Shown: positions 33,347 through 41,998 of the stretch, in pieces
Layout of the letters: every line of letters begins with the position of its first letter
How positions within the stretch are numbered: the stretch's first letter is position 1
Origin: Aureimonas sp. AU20
GTDB taxonomy: Bacteria > Pseudomonadota > Alphaproteobacteria > Rhizobiales > Rhizobiaceae
Assembly: GCF_001442755.1 (NCBI RefSeq)
Contig: NZ_CP006367.1
Coordinates: 1,612,001-1,676,000, forward strand
DNA length: 64,000 nucleotides
Direction: 5' to 3'
Notes under the pieces: model-generated
What the model was told of the DNA's origin: nothing
Seen by the model: the letters and a program-made list of their open reading frames with translations, nothing else
Databases searched by the model: none
Position numbers and translations under genes: made by a program

Positions 33347-33910
33347 ATGCCGAGCATCAAACAGGCAAAGATCGCGATTCTCGCCACGGATGGTTTCGAG
33401 CAGTCCGAGCTGACGGTTCCGCTGGAAAAGCTGAAGGCAGCCGGTGCTACCGTGCATGTCGTCTCGCTCAAGAGCGGCGAGATCAAGGGCTGGGACCAGA
33501 CCGACTGGGGCAAGAGCGTGCCAATCGACAAGGTGCTGTCGGATGTGAGCGTGTCCGACTACGACGCGCTCGTTCTGCCGGGCGGCCAGATCAACCCTGA
33601 CAAGCTGCGCGCCGAAGAGCAGGCGGTCTCCTTCATCCGCGATTTCTACAATTCCAAGAAGACACTGGCCGCGATCTGCCATGCGCCCTGGCTTCTGATC
33701 GAGGCTGGTGTCATCAAGGGGCGCGACGTCACGTCCTTCAAGTCGATCAAGACCGACGTCGAAAACGCGGGCGGTCGCTGGCACGACGAGACCGTGGTGA
33801 CGGATCAGGCGCTCATCACCTCGCGCAACCCCGGCGATCTCGACGCCTTCGTGGCGAAGATCATCGAGGAGGTCGAGGAAGGTCGGCACGAGAAGCGTCA
33901 GGCCGCCTGA
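33347..33910 (+). CDS. DJ-1/PfpI family protein
   Basis: A 187-residue protein of the PfpI/YhbO subgroup. The nucleophile Cys lies in LAAICHAPWLLIEAG with His next to it, and the family entry block is AILATDGFEQSELTVPLEKL. Members have been described as intracellular peptidases, as glutathione-independent glyoxalases and as deglycases protecting against methylglyoxal; which applies is open. The start is ATG 33347 with AGAGGA 8 nt upstream. A hairpin terminator follows about 27 nt after the stop. Confidence 0.9.
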   Translation: MPSIKQAKIAILATDGFEQSELTVPLEKLKAAGATVHVVSLKSGEIKGWDQTDWGKSVPIDKVLSDVSVSDYDALVLPGGQINPDKLRAEEQAVSFIRDFYNSKKTLAAICHAPWLLIEAGVIKGRDVTSFKSIKTDVENAGGRWHDETVVTDQALITSRNPGDLDAFVAKIIEEVEEGRHEKRQAA

Positions 33911-33936
33911 CGACGGTCTCAGAAGATTTCTAATGG

Positions 33937-33963
33937 CGGGGCGTCTTCGGGCGCCCCGTTTTC
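33937..33963 (+). terminator. Terminator after the DJ-1/PfpI gene
   Basis: A 7-bp CGGGGCG/CGCCCCG stem with a short loop containing TCTTCG, followed by TTTTC. Confidence 0.7.
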
Positions 33964-34047
33964 GCATCCATGCGTCAGCTCGATTGCCCGGCCTCCCGCT
34001 TTTGGCTATTCAGGGACAAGCTTTGAGCGATCGCGGGGGAGGAAAGC

Positions 34048-34299
34048 ATGGCGGAGCATTCGGGTTTCGAGGTCGGCAAAAGCGCGCCGATGGACTACCG
34101 CGAGCATCAGAAGACCTATCTCGGTTTTCTCTGGCTGGTGAAATACGGCACGGCCGGCATCATCGCCATTCTGATCGGCATGTTGATGGGCCTCATTGTC
34201 GGGGCCGGCGTCATCATGAGCGTTCTCAGCGTTATCATCACCATGGTGGTTCTGCATTTCGCCGTTCTGAAGGGCGACGAAGTCACGATGAAGCACTGA
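34048..34299 (+). CDS. aa3-type cytochrome c oxidase subunit IV
   Basis: An 83-residue small membrane protein. The conserved signature MDYREHQKTYLGFLWLVKYG is followed by two close hydrophobic stretches (about residues 35-58 and 60-74). This matches the bacterial aa3-type oxidase subunit IV family (PF07835), a small accessory subunit of the respiratory oxidase in alphaproteobacteria. It is encoded alone, away from the main cta operon, as is usual. A GAGGAAAG ribosome site precedes ATG 34048, and a very strong terminator follows. Confidence 0.9.
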   Translation: MAEHSGFEVGKSAPMDYREHQKTYLGFLWLVKYGTAGIIAILIGMLMGLIVGAGVIMSVLSVIITMVVLHFAVLKGDEVTMKH

Positions 34300-34346
34300 C
34301 GGTGCGCGGCTCCGGCCGTAGCGTTCTCAAGCAATGGCCTTCAAAC

Positions 34347-34387
34347 GAAAAAGCCCCGCCGCGAGCGATCGCGGCGGGGCTTTTTCG
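34347..34387. terminator. Strong bidirectional terminator
   Basis: AAAAAGCCCCGCCGCGA, short loop, TCGCGGCGGGGCTTTTT. A near-perfect stem with A-run and T-run on either side, lying between the convergent CoxIV (plus) and DUF992 (minus) genes. Confidence 0.9.
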
Positions 34388-34398
34388 TTGGTGGTGGA

Positions 34399-34899
34399 TC
34401 AGGGCTTGTAGACGACGCCCGCCGACCCTGCGTCTTCCAGCGTCAGTCGGGCGACACCCACCGTCGCGTTGACGCCTTCTTGGATCTGCAGGCTGGTCGG
34501 CTGCAGCGTGAAGCCGCGATCCGGCCCGCCGATCAGCGACTTTCCGCCGAAGCCCGCGGCGAAGGAGGCGTCGATGCTGGTGCCATAGTAGCGGCCGGCC
34601 AGTGACTGGGGCTCGCCGCTAGTGAAGCTCCCCGCGAGGACCGACCAGACCATGCGGGTGCGCCCGGTAATGCCGAGATCAATGCCGTAGGTGTCCAGCG
34701 TCCCGACATAAGTCTCGGTCGCCTTGAGGCGGCCGAACGGGGCATAGGTGCAGAGCACCGTCTCGCTGGACGTGACGATCTGGTTGATCGTGCCTTGGCT
34801 GCGGCAGGTGAGGGTGCCGACCTTGGCGCCGGCGGAAGCGGGCGCGATGGAGGCGGCGAGGGCGAGCGCGCCGAGCGCGGCTGTGAGGGGGAGTTTCAT
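34399..34899 (-). CDS. DUF992 family secreted protein
   Basis: A 166-residue exported protein. The signal peptide spans residues 1-24 (ending PASAG). The mature part has the DUF992 pattern: KVGTLTCRSQG at the start, a second Cys in ETVLCTYAPFG, TYVGTLDTYGIDLGITG, the VWSVLAGS motif, and the closing QPTSLQIQEGVNATVGVARLTL. The two Cys probably form a disulfide. DUF992 is common in Rhizobiales; its function is unknown. The start is ATG 34899, which begins the signal peptide; a longer frame reaches 34923. Confidence 0.88.
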   Translation of the reverse strand: MKLPLTAALGALALAASIAPASAGAKVGTLTCRSQGTINQIVTSSETVLCTYAPFGRLKATETYVGTLDTYGIDLGITGRTRMVWSVLAGSFTSGEPQSLAGRYYGTSIDASFAAGFGGKSLIGGPDRGFTLQPTSLQIQEGVNATVGVARLTLEDAGSAGVVYKP

Positions 34900-35030
34900 G
34901 GTCTGCGATACTCGTGCTGACAAAGACTATATCGCATCAACCCCTTAGGTCGCTCTCTGGTTTCGCGCTGCGGAAAGATTTCGTTCACAAAGATTAACAG
35001 AGGTCACGAACCGTCGCCGGATTGGCTAAT

Positions 35031-35070
35031 GAAAAACCCGCCGGCGCAGCGGCTGCTGCGTCGGCGGGTC
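35031..35070 (-). terminator. Terminator for the TPR lipoprotein gene
   Basis: A 15-nt inverted repeat (35036-35050 with 35055-35069, one mismatch) with GGCT loop. On the minus strand it is followed by TTTTTC. Confidence 0.85.
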
Positions 35071-35101
35071 GGGTCTTTGCGGAGGCTGGAAGCCTTTGGC
35101 G

Positions 35102-35977
35102 TCAGGCGCCGGGGGCCGAGCCGCGCGTGCGCGAAACGCCGTCCTTGGCCGGCTGGTAGTTGGGGTCGAGCTGCGCGGCATGGGCGAAGGAGCGATAGGC
35201 CTTGGCCTTATCGCCGCGCGCTTCCAGGACGAGGCCCTGGTTGGCCCAGAACTCGGCGCGCTTGCCGTCGAGCTGGATGGCGCGGTTGATGTCGTCCGTC
35301 GCGTCCTCGACATTGTTCAGCGCGAGATAGGAGATGGCGCGGCCGGAATAGGGCTCGGGCGCATTGGCGTCCATCGAGATCGCCGTCGAGAAATCCTCGA
35401 TCGCCTGCCGATGCTGGCCGTCGAGCTGATAAAGAAGGCCGCGATTGTGGTAGGCGCGCGGATCAGTCGTGTTGAGGTCGATCGCCTTCTGGAAATCGAC
35501 CAGCGCCTCGCGATTGCGATTGGCGACGCGGTAGATGTTGCCGCGTCCGATATAGGCCGTGTCGTAGTTCGGGTTGATCTGGAGCGCGCGGTTGTAGTCC
35601 GCCACCGCTTCCGGATTCTTGTTCATCTGGCGCAGCACCAGCGCTCGGTTGGCATAGGCTTGGTAGAACTTCGGATCGAGCTGGATCGCGGTCGAGAAAT
35701 CCTTGATCGCCCGATCGTTGTCGCCCGAGCGGCCATAGGCGATGCCGCGCACGTTGTAAGCTTCGGGATTGCTCGGATCGGCGTTCACCGCCGAGGTCAG
35801 CGACGAGAGGTTCTGCGAGGAACCCTGCGCCTGATCGAGCGCGATCGACTGGAGCGCCGGCCCGGTCTGGCAGGCCGAAAGGGCGAGGCCGGAGGCGGCG
35901 AGCAGGATGCCCGGCGAACGGAGGAAGGCGGCGAGGGGACGGGCTTTCGTCCAGCAGGTCTTCGTGAGATTGAACAC
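35102..35977 (-). CDS. TPR-repeat lipoprotein (NlpI-like)
   Basis: A 291-residue lipoprotein with the lipobox LSAC (Cys about residue 36) after a long signal region, followed by about six consecutive tetratricopeptide repeats from residue 65 to 280. Repeats share the pattern A-Y-x-x-R-G-x-x-Y, as in PEAYNVRGIAYGRSGDNDRA and DTAYIGRGNIYRVANRNREA. The layout resembles NlpI, an outer-membrane adaptor that brings peptidoglycan hydrolases together with their regulators or proteases, but TPRs are generic. The upstream region 35978-36235 holds no recognised gene. Confidence 0.9.
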   Translation of the reverse strand: MFNLTKTCWTKARPLAAFLRSPGILLAASGLALSACQTGPALQSIALDQAQGSSQNLSSLTSAVNADPSNPEAYNVRGIAYGRSGDNDRAIKDFSTAIQLDPKFYQAYANRALVLRQMNKNPEAVADYNRALQINPNYDTAYIGRGNIYRVANRNREALVDFQKAIDLNTTDPRAYHNRGLLYQLDGQHRQAIEDFSTAISMDANAPEPYSGRAISYLALNNVEDATDDINRAIQLDGKRAEFWANQGLVLEARGDKAKAYRSFAHAAQLDPNYQPAKDGVSRTRGSAPGA

Positions 35978-36235
35978 GCGGCGACTTCCTTCAAGGCACG
36001 GCGATCAAAGCCGGACGAATCCAGCGAGATGGTCTTGTGGCTGGCTCGGACAAGGGCCTCGGGCCGGCGCGCCAGAATAAGGGAACAAGCTTGTGCGGAC
36101 CCGGCCACAGGCCGACGCGAATGGCAAGGCGCCCGGAATCACGATGCCGTTTGGCAACTCGGTCGGCGCAAGCCAAAACGCAAGCAGTGAGCGTCGCGCC
36201 TCCATTCGCCGAGCGGGGCCGGTCCCAAACGGGAA

Positions 36236-36266
36236 GAGGCGACGCAGCCCTTTGCCGCGTCGCCTC
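36236..36266 (-). terminator. Terminator after rpsU
   Basis: A perfect 10-bp GAGGCGACGC/GCGTCGCCTC repeat lies about 32 nt past the S21 stop. On the minus strand it is followed by TTCCCGTTT. Confidence 0.7.
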
Positions 36267-36297
36267 TCTCAATGCTTATAAAACGCGAGCCGTGCGA

Positions 36298-36537
36298 TTA
36301 GCGCGCAACGGCCGGCTTGGCGCGGCCGCCGGCCACGAGGCCTTCGCGCTGAGCCTGCTTGCGAGCCAGCTTGCGAGCGCGACGAACCGCCTCGGCCTTC
36401 TCGCGAACGCGCTTCTCCGAGGGCTTCTCGTAGAAGTTGCGCATCTTCATCTCACGGAAGACGCCTTCCCGCTGAAGCTTCTTCTTGAGAGCGCGGAGAG
36501 CCTGATCGACGTTGTTGTCGCGAACGAGTACCTGCAC
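36298..36537 (-). CDS. rpsU: 30S ribosomal protein S21
   Basis: A 79-residue ribosomal protein that helps the 30S subunit recognise the start of mRNAs. The conserved N-terminus is (M)[19 protein letters not shown], with the family's [21 protein letters not shown] block and a basic C-terminal extension common in Rhizobiales. I choose GTG 36537 as the start, because family members begin exactly there and GGAAACGGA lies upstream; an in-frame ATG at 36555 would add six residues. The gene has its own terminator. Confidence 0.95.
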   Translation of the reverse strand: MQVLVRDNNVDQALRALKKKLQREGVFREMKMRNFYEKPSEKRVREKAEAVRRARKLARKQAQREGLVAGGRAKPAVAR

Positions 36538-36667
36538 AGAATGATCCGTTTCCAAGGGTTCAAAAGTTGCGCGGAGGGACGGCGGTGCACGCCGCGCCTC
36601 CCGCGGGAAGCTGTCTTCCCGTCATCGTGGCGGCTTCCATATCAGAAGGTCGAGCCGCTGTCGAGCG

Positions 36668-38761
36668 TCAACGCTCCTCCGCTCGGCTCTTTGGTCCGCC
36701 GCCCGCAGATCCCTTGCCGCCACCGTCCGGCTCGGCCAGCGCCTGACGGAGGATATGGCGAAGGGCATGCAAGGCAAGGGTCGCATCCTGCGCCGCCGGG
36801 TCTCTTCTATCGGTCAGCGCGTCGGACGGCGACAGGTTGACCGAGCCCGTCTGGCGGAAAAAATGCCCGACGCCCGAGCGCAGGGCCGCGATGTCGGCCC
36901 GGCACTGGGCGATCGTCCCATCGAGCGGGTCCGGCGCGTCGGCCGGGCGTTCGGGCGCGCCAGCTTCGGCCGCCGTGCTGGCGAGCCGATGGCCCCAATA
37001 GGCCAGCGCTGCCAGACGCAGGAGGCCCAAGCGCACGAGGCGGCGGCGCGGGGCGGAGATCCAGCCGCTTTCCAGAGGGCGCACGGCGGCCACGATGTCG
37101 AGATGGCGCCGGTCGAGCGCTCGCGTTACGGCCAGCACTTTCCAGGCCGAGGCATTGCCGCGCCGATTCTCCGAGAATACCTCCAGCAGCCGGTCGAGCT
37201 CGCCGAGGAAATGATCCACCGCGCGCCGGGAGATGGTCTCCGTGCGTTGCGGGAAGACGAAGAAGGACACGATCGTACCCGCCAGTGCGCCGACCAGCGT
37301 CTCCTTCAGCCGGAGCAGGAGTAGGTCGGGCGAGAAGCTGCCCAGAAGTCCGTAGACCAGCGACAGGCCCACCGTCATGAAGAAGGTGAGCGCGCCGTAG
37401 GAGATCTGGACGAGATAGAAGGCCGCGAAGATGCACGCCACGATGAGGCCGACGGAGGCCGCGAAGCTTCCGTGCAGGAGCGTCGCCACCACCATGCCCA
37501 CCACGATGCCGGCTGCTGTGCCGATGGCGCGATCGACGCTGCGCAGAACCGCGTCGCCGCGCGACTGCGTGTTGACGAAGACGAGGAAGGCCGTCAGCAC
37601 CGCCCAGAACCAGCGCTGCTCCGACACCCAGAGCCCACCCGCCATGGCCAGCGCGCAGGCCAGCGTCACCTGCAACGCCAGCCGAAAGGCTGGCTCACTG
37701 TGCCAAGCGTGAGCCGGCCCCATGGCCTTGGGCAGGGCCAGCGCGGGTCCTTCGAGCTCGGTGGCGCTCAGCCCGCCGGCCATGCGGCGCAGGTCGAGCC
37801 GGGACTTGGCCAGCCGATCGAGGGCCGAGGCGAGACGGCCCCCCGAATCAGCATCGCCCTCGCGCTCTTCCAGGGCGGCGGCCAGCGTCGTTTCCGTGGC
37901 GAGGTGAAGGTCGAACAGCTTGATCGCGAGCTTGGAGGCCAGCGTGTTGCGCGCCGCGCCTTCGGCGTCGTCCGGCAGCAGGCCTTCGGCGACGGCGATG
38001 GCATTCTTCACCGCCTGCTCGGCAGCGATCGCCTCGCGCCGCGCCTCGGGCGGCCAGCCCGCGCGCTTGCCGGCTCGAGTGCGCGACACCATGCTGCCGA
38101 TTCGCTCCTCCACCGCGCGCAGGGTCTGCGCGAAGTCGAAGGCCGGCCGATCCGGCAGCAGATATTCGCGCACCGCATGGGCGACGAGGCCGGAAAGGCA
38201 GAGCGCCAGCGCGACGGAGGGCAGGTCAGCGAGAGCGGGCCGGAAATAAGCGCCAATGAAGCAGGCCATGAAGGCGAACATGCCGACCGCGTTCCACCGC
38301 ACGCCCCATTTGCGGGCATAGACGGCGAGGAACGTGACGGCGAGAAACAGGCCGTCGATCAGCCAAGGCCGGTTTCCCAGCACGGAAGCGAACCCGAGCG
38401 TTCCAAGACCGGCCAGCGCGCAGAACAGGCGCGTCCGTGCGCGGGCGGCCAGCGTCCGGTCCTTGATCGCGACGGCATTCTGGAAGGCCAGGGTCAGGCC
38501 GGCCGAGAAACTGGCGACTGACAGCGTCAGAAAGCCCGTGAGCACCGCCAGTGTCAGGCCGACGAAGATGATGGTCAGGGTAACGCGCGCGGCCATGCGC
38601 AGGCGCACGAGGCCGGGGTCGGAGCCGGTGATCCGGCCGCGCACGCGTTCCAGAAATAGGCCGGTAGAAGGGCGGTCGGCTTGCAGCATGGCCATGGCTT
38701 GAAGCGAGGCCGGCCTTGCGTCAACCGGCTTGCGGCAGGGCGGCGCGCGATCTGAGGCCAT
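36668..38761 (-). CDS. FUSC family membrane protein (aromatic acid/fusaric acid efflux-like)
   Basis: A 697-residue membrane protein with two blocks of closely spaced helices (about residues 50-200 and 360-505), each followed by a cytosolic helical region. This is the internally duplicated FUSC/YccC architecture. Recognisable parts are QNAVAIKDRTLAARARTRLF after the first block and QRWFWAVLTAFLVFVNTQSRG, with DRAIGTAAGIVVGMVVATLL in the second. Such proteins are implicated in export of aromatic acids, often with an adaptor protein; none is encoded next to it. ATG 38761 gives the full length; ATG 38695 is an alternative. The C-terminus is Lys/Gly rich. Confidence 0.85.
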   Translation of the reverse strand: MASDRAPPCRKPVDARPASLQAMAMLQADRPSTGLFLERVRGRITGSDPGLVRLRMAARVTLTIIFVGLTLAVLTGFLTLSVASFSAGLTLAFQNAVAIKDRTLAARARTRLFCALAGLGTLGFASVLGNRPWLIDGLFLAVTFLAVYARKWGVRWNAVGMFAFMACFIGAYFRPALADLPSVALALCLSGLVAHAVREYLLPDRPAFDFAQTLRAVEERIGSMVSRTRAGKRAGWPPEARREAIAAEQAVKNAIAVAEGLLPDDAEGAARNTLASKLAIKLFDLHLATETTLAAALEEREGDADSGGRLASALDRLAKSRLDLRRMAGGLSATELEGPALALPKAMGPAHAWHSEPAFRLALQVTLACALAMAGGLWVSEQRWFWAVLTAFLVFVNTQSRGDAVLRSVDRAIGTAAGIVVGMVVATLLHGSFAASVGLIVACIFAAFYLVQISYGALTFFMTVGLSLVYGLLGSFSPDLLLLRLKETLVGALAGTIVSFFVFPQRTETISRRAVDHFLGELDRLLEVFSENRRGNASAWKVLAVTRALDRRHLDIVAAVRPLESGWISAPRRRLVRLGLLRLAALAYWGHRLASTAAEAGAPERPADAPDPLDGTIAQCRADIAALRSGVGHFFRQTGSVNLSPSDALTDRRDPAAQDATLALHALRHILRQALAEPDGGGKGSAGGGPKSRAEER

Positions 38762-38921
38762 TCAGGCGGCGGACGGCGCGATAGGGTAGTCGGGAAAGAA
38801 AAACGCGCTTCGCCATCTGGAAGCCCGGCGCTCCAGACCATTTACCTCTGCGTGGAGCCTTTGACGAAGGCCCGCCCTTTGCTGGCGCCCCCGAGGCGCC
38901 GCGCGAGTATGGAGTGAGGAA

Positions 38922-39830
38922 ATGGTCGATATTGTGGATCGTGGCGCAGCCGCGGGTTTTGGGGCTCGCCGTATCTCATGGGGCGCGATCATCGCGGGCA
39001 CGATCCTGACGCTCGTCGTTCAGATCATGCTGGCGCTGCTCGGCCTGGGCATCGGCTTGGCGACGATCGATCCCACCGCGGATGGGTCGCCTTCGCTTAG
39101 CACCTTTTCCTCGGCCGGTGGCCTCTGGACCGCGCTCACGGTTCTGATTGCGACCTTCGTCGGCGGCTATGCGGCGGCCCGCTTCGCCGGCACCACCACG
39201 CGCCGCGACTCGGCCCTTCATGGCATCACGACCTGGGCAACCTCGACGCTCGTGGTCATCTATCTTCTGACGAGCGGCGTTTCGGCGCTGGTGTCCAACG
39301 CCTTCGGCGCGCTGGGCTCGACCATCTCGACGCTCGGCTCGGCCGCACAGTCGGTCGTGCCGAACTCCATTGACTCGCTGCCGCCACAACTTCGCGATCA
39401 GGCACGCCAGCTTCTGGCACGCGGTCAGCAGCAGGCCGATCAGGCCGCCAACACCGCGCAGACGGAAGCCAACCAGGCCGCCGACAACGCGCGCCAGGCC
39501 GCAGGCACGCAGGATCTCGGCTCGGCCGTCTCTGAAATCTTCAAAGGCCTTGGCCGCGACGCGACGCCGGAGCAGCGCCAGTCCGCAGTGAACGCCATTT
39601 CCTCGCAGGCCGGCATCAGCCAGCAGGAAGCCGAACAGCGCCTGAACCAGTTCCAAGGCCAGTACGACCAGGCGATGGCGCAGGCGCGCCAGGCGGCAGC
39701 GGAAGCAGCAGACACGGCGTCGACCACGGCCTTCGTCGCCTTCATCGGCCTGCTGCTCGGTCTCGTCGTCGGCGCCGTCGGCGGCGTCCTGGGCCGCACG
39801 GACCGTCTCGCCGGCTACTACAGGGACTGA
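38922..39830 (+). CDS. Conserved membrane protein (PhnA-like, Rhizobiales)
   Basis: A 302-residue protein with transmembrane helices at about 22-48, 62-84, 100-125 and 268-292. Between the third and fourth lies a hydrophilic, helical Gln/Ala-rich region (about 150-260) with heptad-like ARQLLARGQQQADQAANTAQ repeats. The N-terminus (SWGAIIAGTILTLVVQIML) is typical of proteins annotated as PhnA-like in Rhizobium; there is no evidence that it works in phosphonate metabolism. The helical region may be periplasmic or cytosolic depending on topology. Function is unknown. A GAGGA-type site precedes the ATG and a terminator follows. Confidence 0.8.
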   Translation: MVDIVDRGAAAGFGARRISWGAIIAGTILTLVVQIMLALLGLGIGLATIDPTADGSPSLSTFSSAGGLWTALTVLIATFVGGYAAARFAGTTTRRDSALHGITTWATSTLVVIYLLTSGVSALVSNAFGALGSTISTLGSAAQSVVPNSIDSLPPQLRDQARQLLARGQQQADQAANTAQTEANQAADNARQAAGTQDLGSAVSEIFKGLGRDATPEQRQSAVNAISSQAGISQQEAEQRLNQFQGQYDQAMAQARQAAAEAADTASTTAFVAFIGLLLGLVVGAVGGVLGRTDRLAGYYRD

Positions 39831-39865
39831 TCGTTCCGACCGGTGCGGTCAAAATGGATCAAAGG

Positions 39866-39892
39866 AAAAGGCGGGCTTGGCCCGCCTTTTTC
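39866..39892 (+). terminator. Rho-independent terminator
   Basis: AAGGCGGGC, loop TTG, GCCCGCCTT then TTT. A 9-bp stem after the PhnA-like gene, also usable in the opposite direction. Confidence 0.85.
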
Positions 39893-39947
39893 ATGTTCGC
39901 TGTCTGAAGCGCCAGCGTGAACGCGAGACCTCTCTCGCGACGCGCTG

Positions 39948-40244
39948 TCAGAAGTAATTCAGGAAATACAGGCTCGAGGCCAACGCTATACCGAGCGCGG
40001 CGGAGGGCCAGAGGGCCGACATGGAGCGGCCATAGTTCACCTGCGGCTGCTGCGCTTCGATCTCCGCCAAACGGCTCGGCAACGGCCGGTGACTCCTCAG
40101 AGGCCGGGTGGCAGAGACGGGAAGGGCTGCGCCTAGTGATGCCAGGTCGGCCCTGCCGTTCGTGCGGCCGAGCTTGAGTTCGCCGCCGCTGAGCAGCGTC
40201 GGGTCGCATCCGAAGCCTGCGGGAAACTTCGTCTGCCCTTGCAT
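39948..40244 (-). CDS. Small hypothetical protein with C-terminal membrane helix
   Basis: A possible 98-residue protein not recognised as any family. ATG 40244 (MQGQTKFPAGFG) has GGAGAAG 6 nt upstream, which supports it over the in-frame ATG at 40262. Most of the chain is polar, and the last roughly 24 residues (LWPSAALGIALASSLYFLN) form one hydrophobic segment ending almost at the C-terminus, the layout of a tail-anchored protein. It lies alone in a 600-nt gap between two convergent or divergent genes. No homologue is known to me, so this could also be chance. Confidence 0.45.
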   Translation of the reverse strand: MQGQTKFPAGFGCDPTLLSGGELKLGRTNGRADLASLGAALPVSATRPLRSHRPLPSRLAEIEAQQPQVNYGRSMSALWPSAALGIALASSLYFLNYF

Positions 40245-40446
40245 AAGCGTCTTCTCCGTCACGTCCGAAGAGAAACGCGGGACGCATTAACCAGTTGCAA
40301 CGAATTTGAACCTCAGCTCCAAAATTTCAAACGATTTTAATACCTTGCACTCTCTCGCGCCATCTTTACGCCCTTCACCCCAGCCGGCAAAAGGCTGTCT
40401 CAGGCCGCCGGCGAACGCGCGGACCGGAAGGAAAATGGGGAAATCG

Positions 40447-41358
40447 ATGCTGAGAACCGACACCGTCCGCAAGATCCTGTCCTGGTACGAGGGCGAAACG
40501 CCGGGCCTGAAGTCCAATCTGTCCCGTCTGCTCATGCATGGACGTCTTGCCGGCACCGGTCGTGTGGTGATCCTGCCCGTCGATCAGGGCTTCGAGCACG
40601 GCCCCGCGCGCTCCTTCGCGCCCAACCCGGCTGCCTACGACCCGCATTATCTCTACCAGCTCGCGATCGAGTCAGGCGTTTCGGGCTATGCCGCGCCGCT
40701 CGGCCTCCTGGAGCAGGGCGCCGACACGTTCGCTGGCGAGGTGCCGTTGATCCTCAAGCTCAACAGCGGCAACTCGCTGGTGACCAAGCAGGACCAGGCG
40801 CTGACCGGCACGGTCGAGGACGCGCTGCGGCTCGGCTGCGTCGGCGTCGGCTTCACCATCTATCCCGGCGCCGACGAATCCTACGGCATGATGGAGGAGC
40901 TCCGCGAGATCACCCTGCAGGCCAAGTCGCGCGGGCTGATGACGGTGGTCTGGTCCTATCCGCGGGGCGGCAAGGTGTCGAAGGCCGGCGAGACCGGCGT
41001 CGACATCATCGCCTATGCCGCTCACATGGCCGCGCTGCTCGGCGCCACGATCATCAAGGTCAAGCTACCGTCCGACAATGTCGATCTGGCCGAAGCCAAG
41101 TCGACCTACGAGAAGAATGCCATCCCGATCGCGACCGCCGCCGATCGCGTGCGACACATCATGCAGGCCTCCTTCGCCGGCAAGCGTATCGTGGTCTTCT
41201 CCGGCGGGGCCGCCAAGAACACGGACGAGCTGATGGACGAAGTTCGCGCCATTCGCGAAGGCGGCGGCAACGGCTCGATCATCGGCCGCAACTCCTTCCA
41301 GCGCTCGCGCGAGGACGCTCTTAAGCTCCTGGCCGAGGTCATGGACGCCTACGCCTAA
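40447..41358 (+). CDS. Class I fructose-bisphosphate aldolase (FbaB/DhnA type)
   Basis: A 303-residue Schiff-base aldolase of the archaeal/FbaB-like family. Blocks seen are VVILPVDQGFEHGPARSFA with the catalytic Asp region, LKLNSGNSLV, GVGFTIYPGADESY, and the Schiff-base Lys in TIIKVKLPSDN; the phosphate site is FSGGAAKNTDEL. It interconverts fructose-1,6-bisphosphate with triose phosphates in gluconeogenesis or glycolysis. ATG 40447 is chosen, with GGGGA 5 nt upstream; ATG 40435 is also possible. It is monocistronic with a good terminator. Confidence 0.9.
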   Translation: MLRTDTVRKILSWYEGETPGLKSNLSRLLMHGRLAGTGRVVILPVDQGFEHGPARSFAPNPAAYDPHYLYQLAIESGVSGYAAPLGLLEQGADTFAGEVPLILKLNSGNSLVTKQDQALTGTVEDALRLGCVGVGFTIYPGADESYGMMEELREITLQAKSRGLMTVVWSYPRGGKVSKAGETGVDIIAYAAHMAALLGATIIKVKLPSDNVDLAEAKSTYEKNAIPIATAADRVRHIMQASFAGKRIVVFSGGAAKNTDELMDEVRAIREGGGNGSIIGRNSFQRSREDALKLLAEVMDAYA

Positions 41359-41484
41359 GGACCCGCGACGACATCTGCGCGCGGGCGACAGCCGGCCGAT
41401 CGACCCGTCGGGCTTTTGTTCCGGCTTTCGAGCGGCTTGCGCCGCAAGTGCTTGTACTCGCGCGGGCGGACCGCTACCTGCAGG

Positions 41485-41515
41485 GGCGGGGGGACGATGC
41501 GTCCCTCCGCCTTTT
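41485..41515 (+). terminator. Terminator downstream of the aldolase
   Basis: GGCGGGGGGAC, loop GATGC, GTCCCTCCGCC followed by TTTT. An 11-bp stem with one G-T pair, lying just before the zur gene. Confidence 0.8.
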
Positions 41516-41575
41516 CAGGTTCGGGGACTAGGCGGTCGGCGTCCGTCCTTCGAAGTCGAGGGAGCCGGTCCTGGC

Positions 41576-41998
41576 ATGAAAGACGAACATCGCCTGACCC
41601 GCAACGAGACCCTGGTCCTTACCGTGCTGCGGGAGGATTGCGGTCCCCAGACCGCCTATCAGATCCTCGACCGGCTGCGCGGCGATGGGTTGAAAGCGCC
41701 GCTTCAGGTCTACCGCGCCTTGCGCTCCTTGTCGGACCGGCATCTCGTGCACCGGCTCGAGAGCCTCAACGCCTTTGTCGCCTGCAACCACCATCATGGC
41801 GACCATCACCACGCGGCGGTCTTCTCGATCTGTCAGGCCTGCGGGCGCGTCAGCGAGGCGACGGACCCGGCCCTGGACGAGGCGCTGGCCAATCTGGCCC
41901 GGCGCGAAGGTTTTGCACTGCGGGATGCCGCGGTCGAGATGCGCGGCTTGTGCAGCGCCTGTGTGGAATCGGGGCGCGAGGCCAAGCAGGCCTCCTGA
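41576..41998 (+). CDS. zur: Fur-family zinc uptake regulator Zur
   Basis: A 140-residue Fur-family repressor. The N-terminal winged helix contains NETLVLTVLREDCGPQTAYQI and LQVYRALRSLSDRHLVHRLE. The His cluster CNHHHGDHHHAAVF forms the regulatory metal site, and two C-x-x-C pairs (CQACG and CSAC) form the structural zinc site. These features indicate Zur rather than Fur or Irr. It should repress zinc uptake and alternative ribosomal genes when zinc is sufficient. It is not linked to znuABC here. The CobW GTPase about 18 kb away is a candidate target, but no Zur box was recognised. Confidence 0.85.
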   Translation: MKDEHRLTRNETLVLTVLREDCGPQTAYQILDRLRGDGLKAPLQVYRALRSLSDRHLVHRLESLNAFVACNHHHGDHHHAAVFSICQACGRVSEATDPALDEALANLARREGFALRDAAVEMRGLCSACVESGREAKQAS

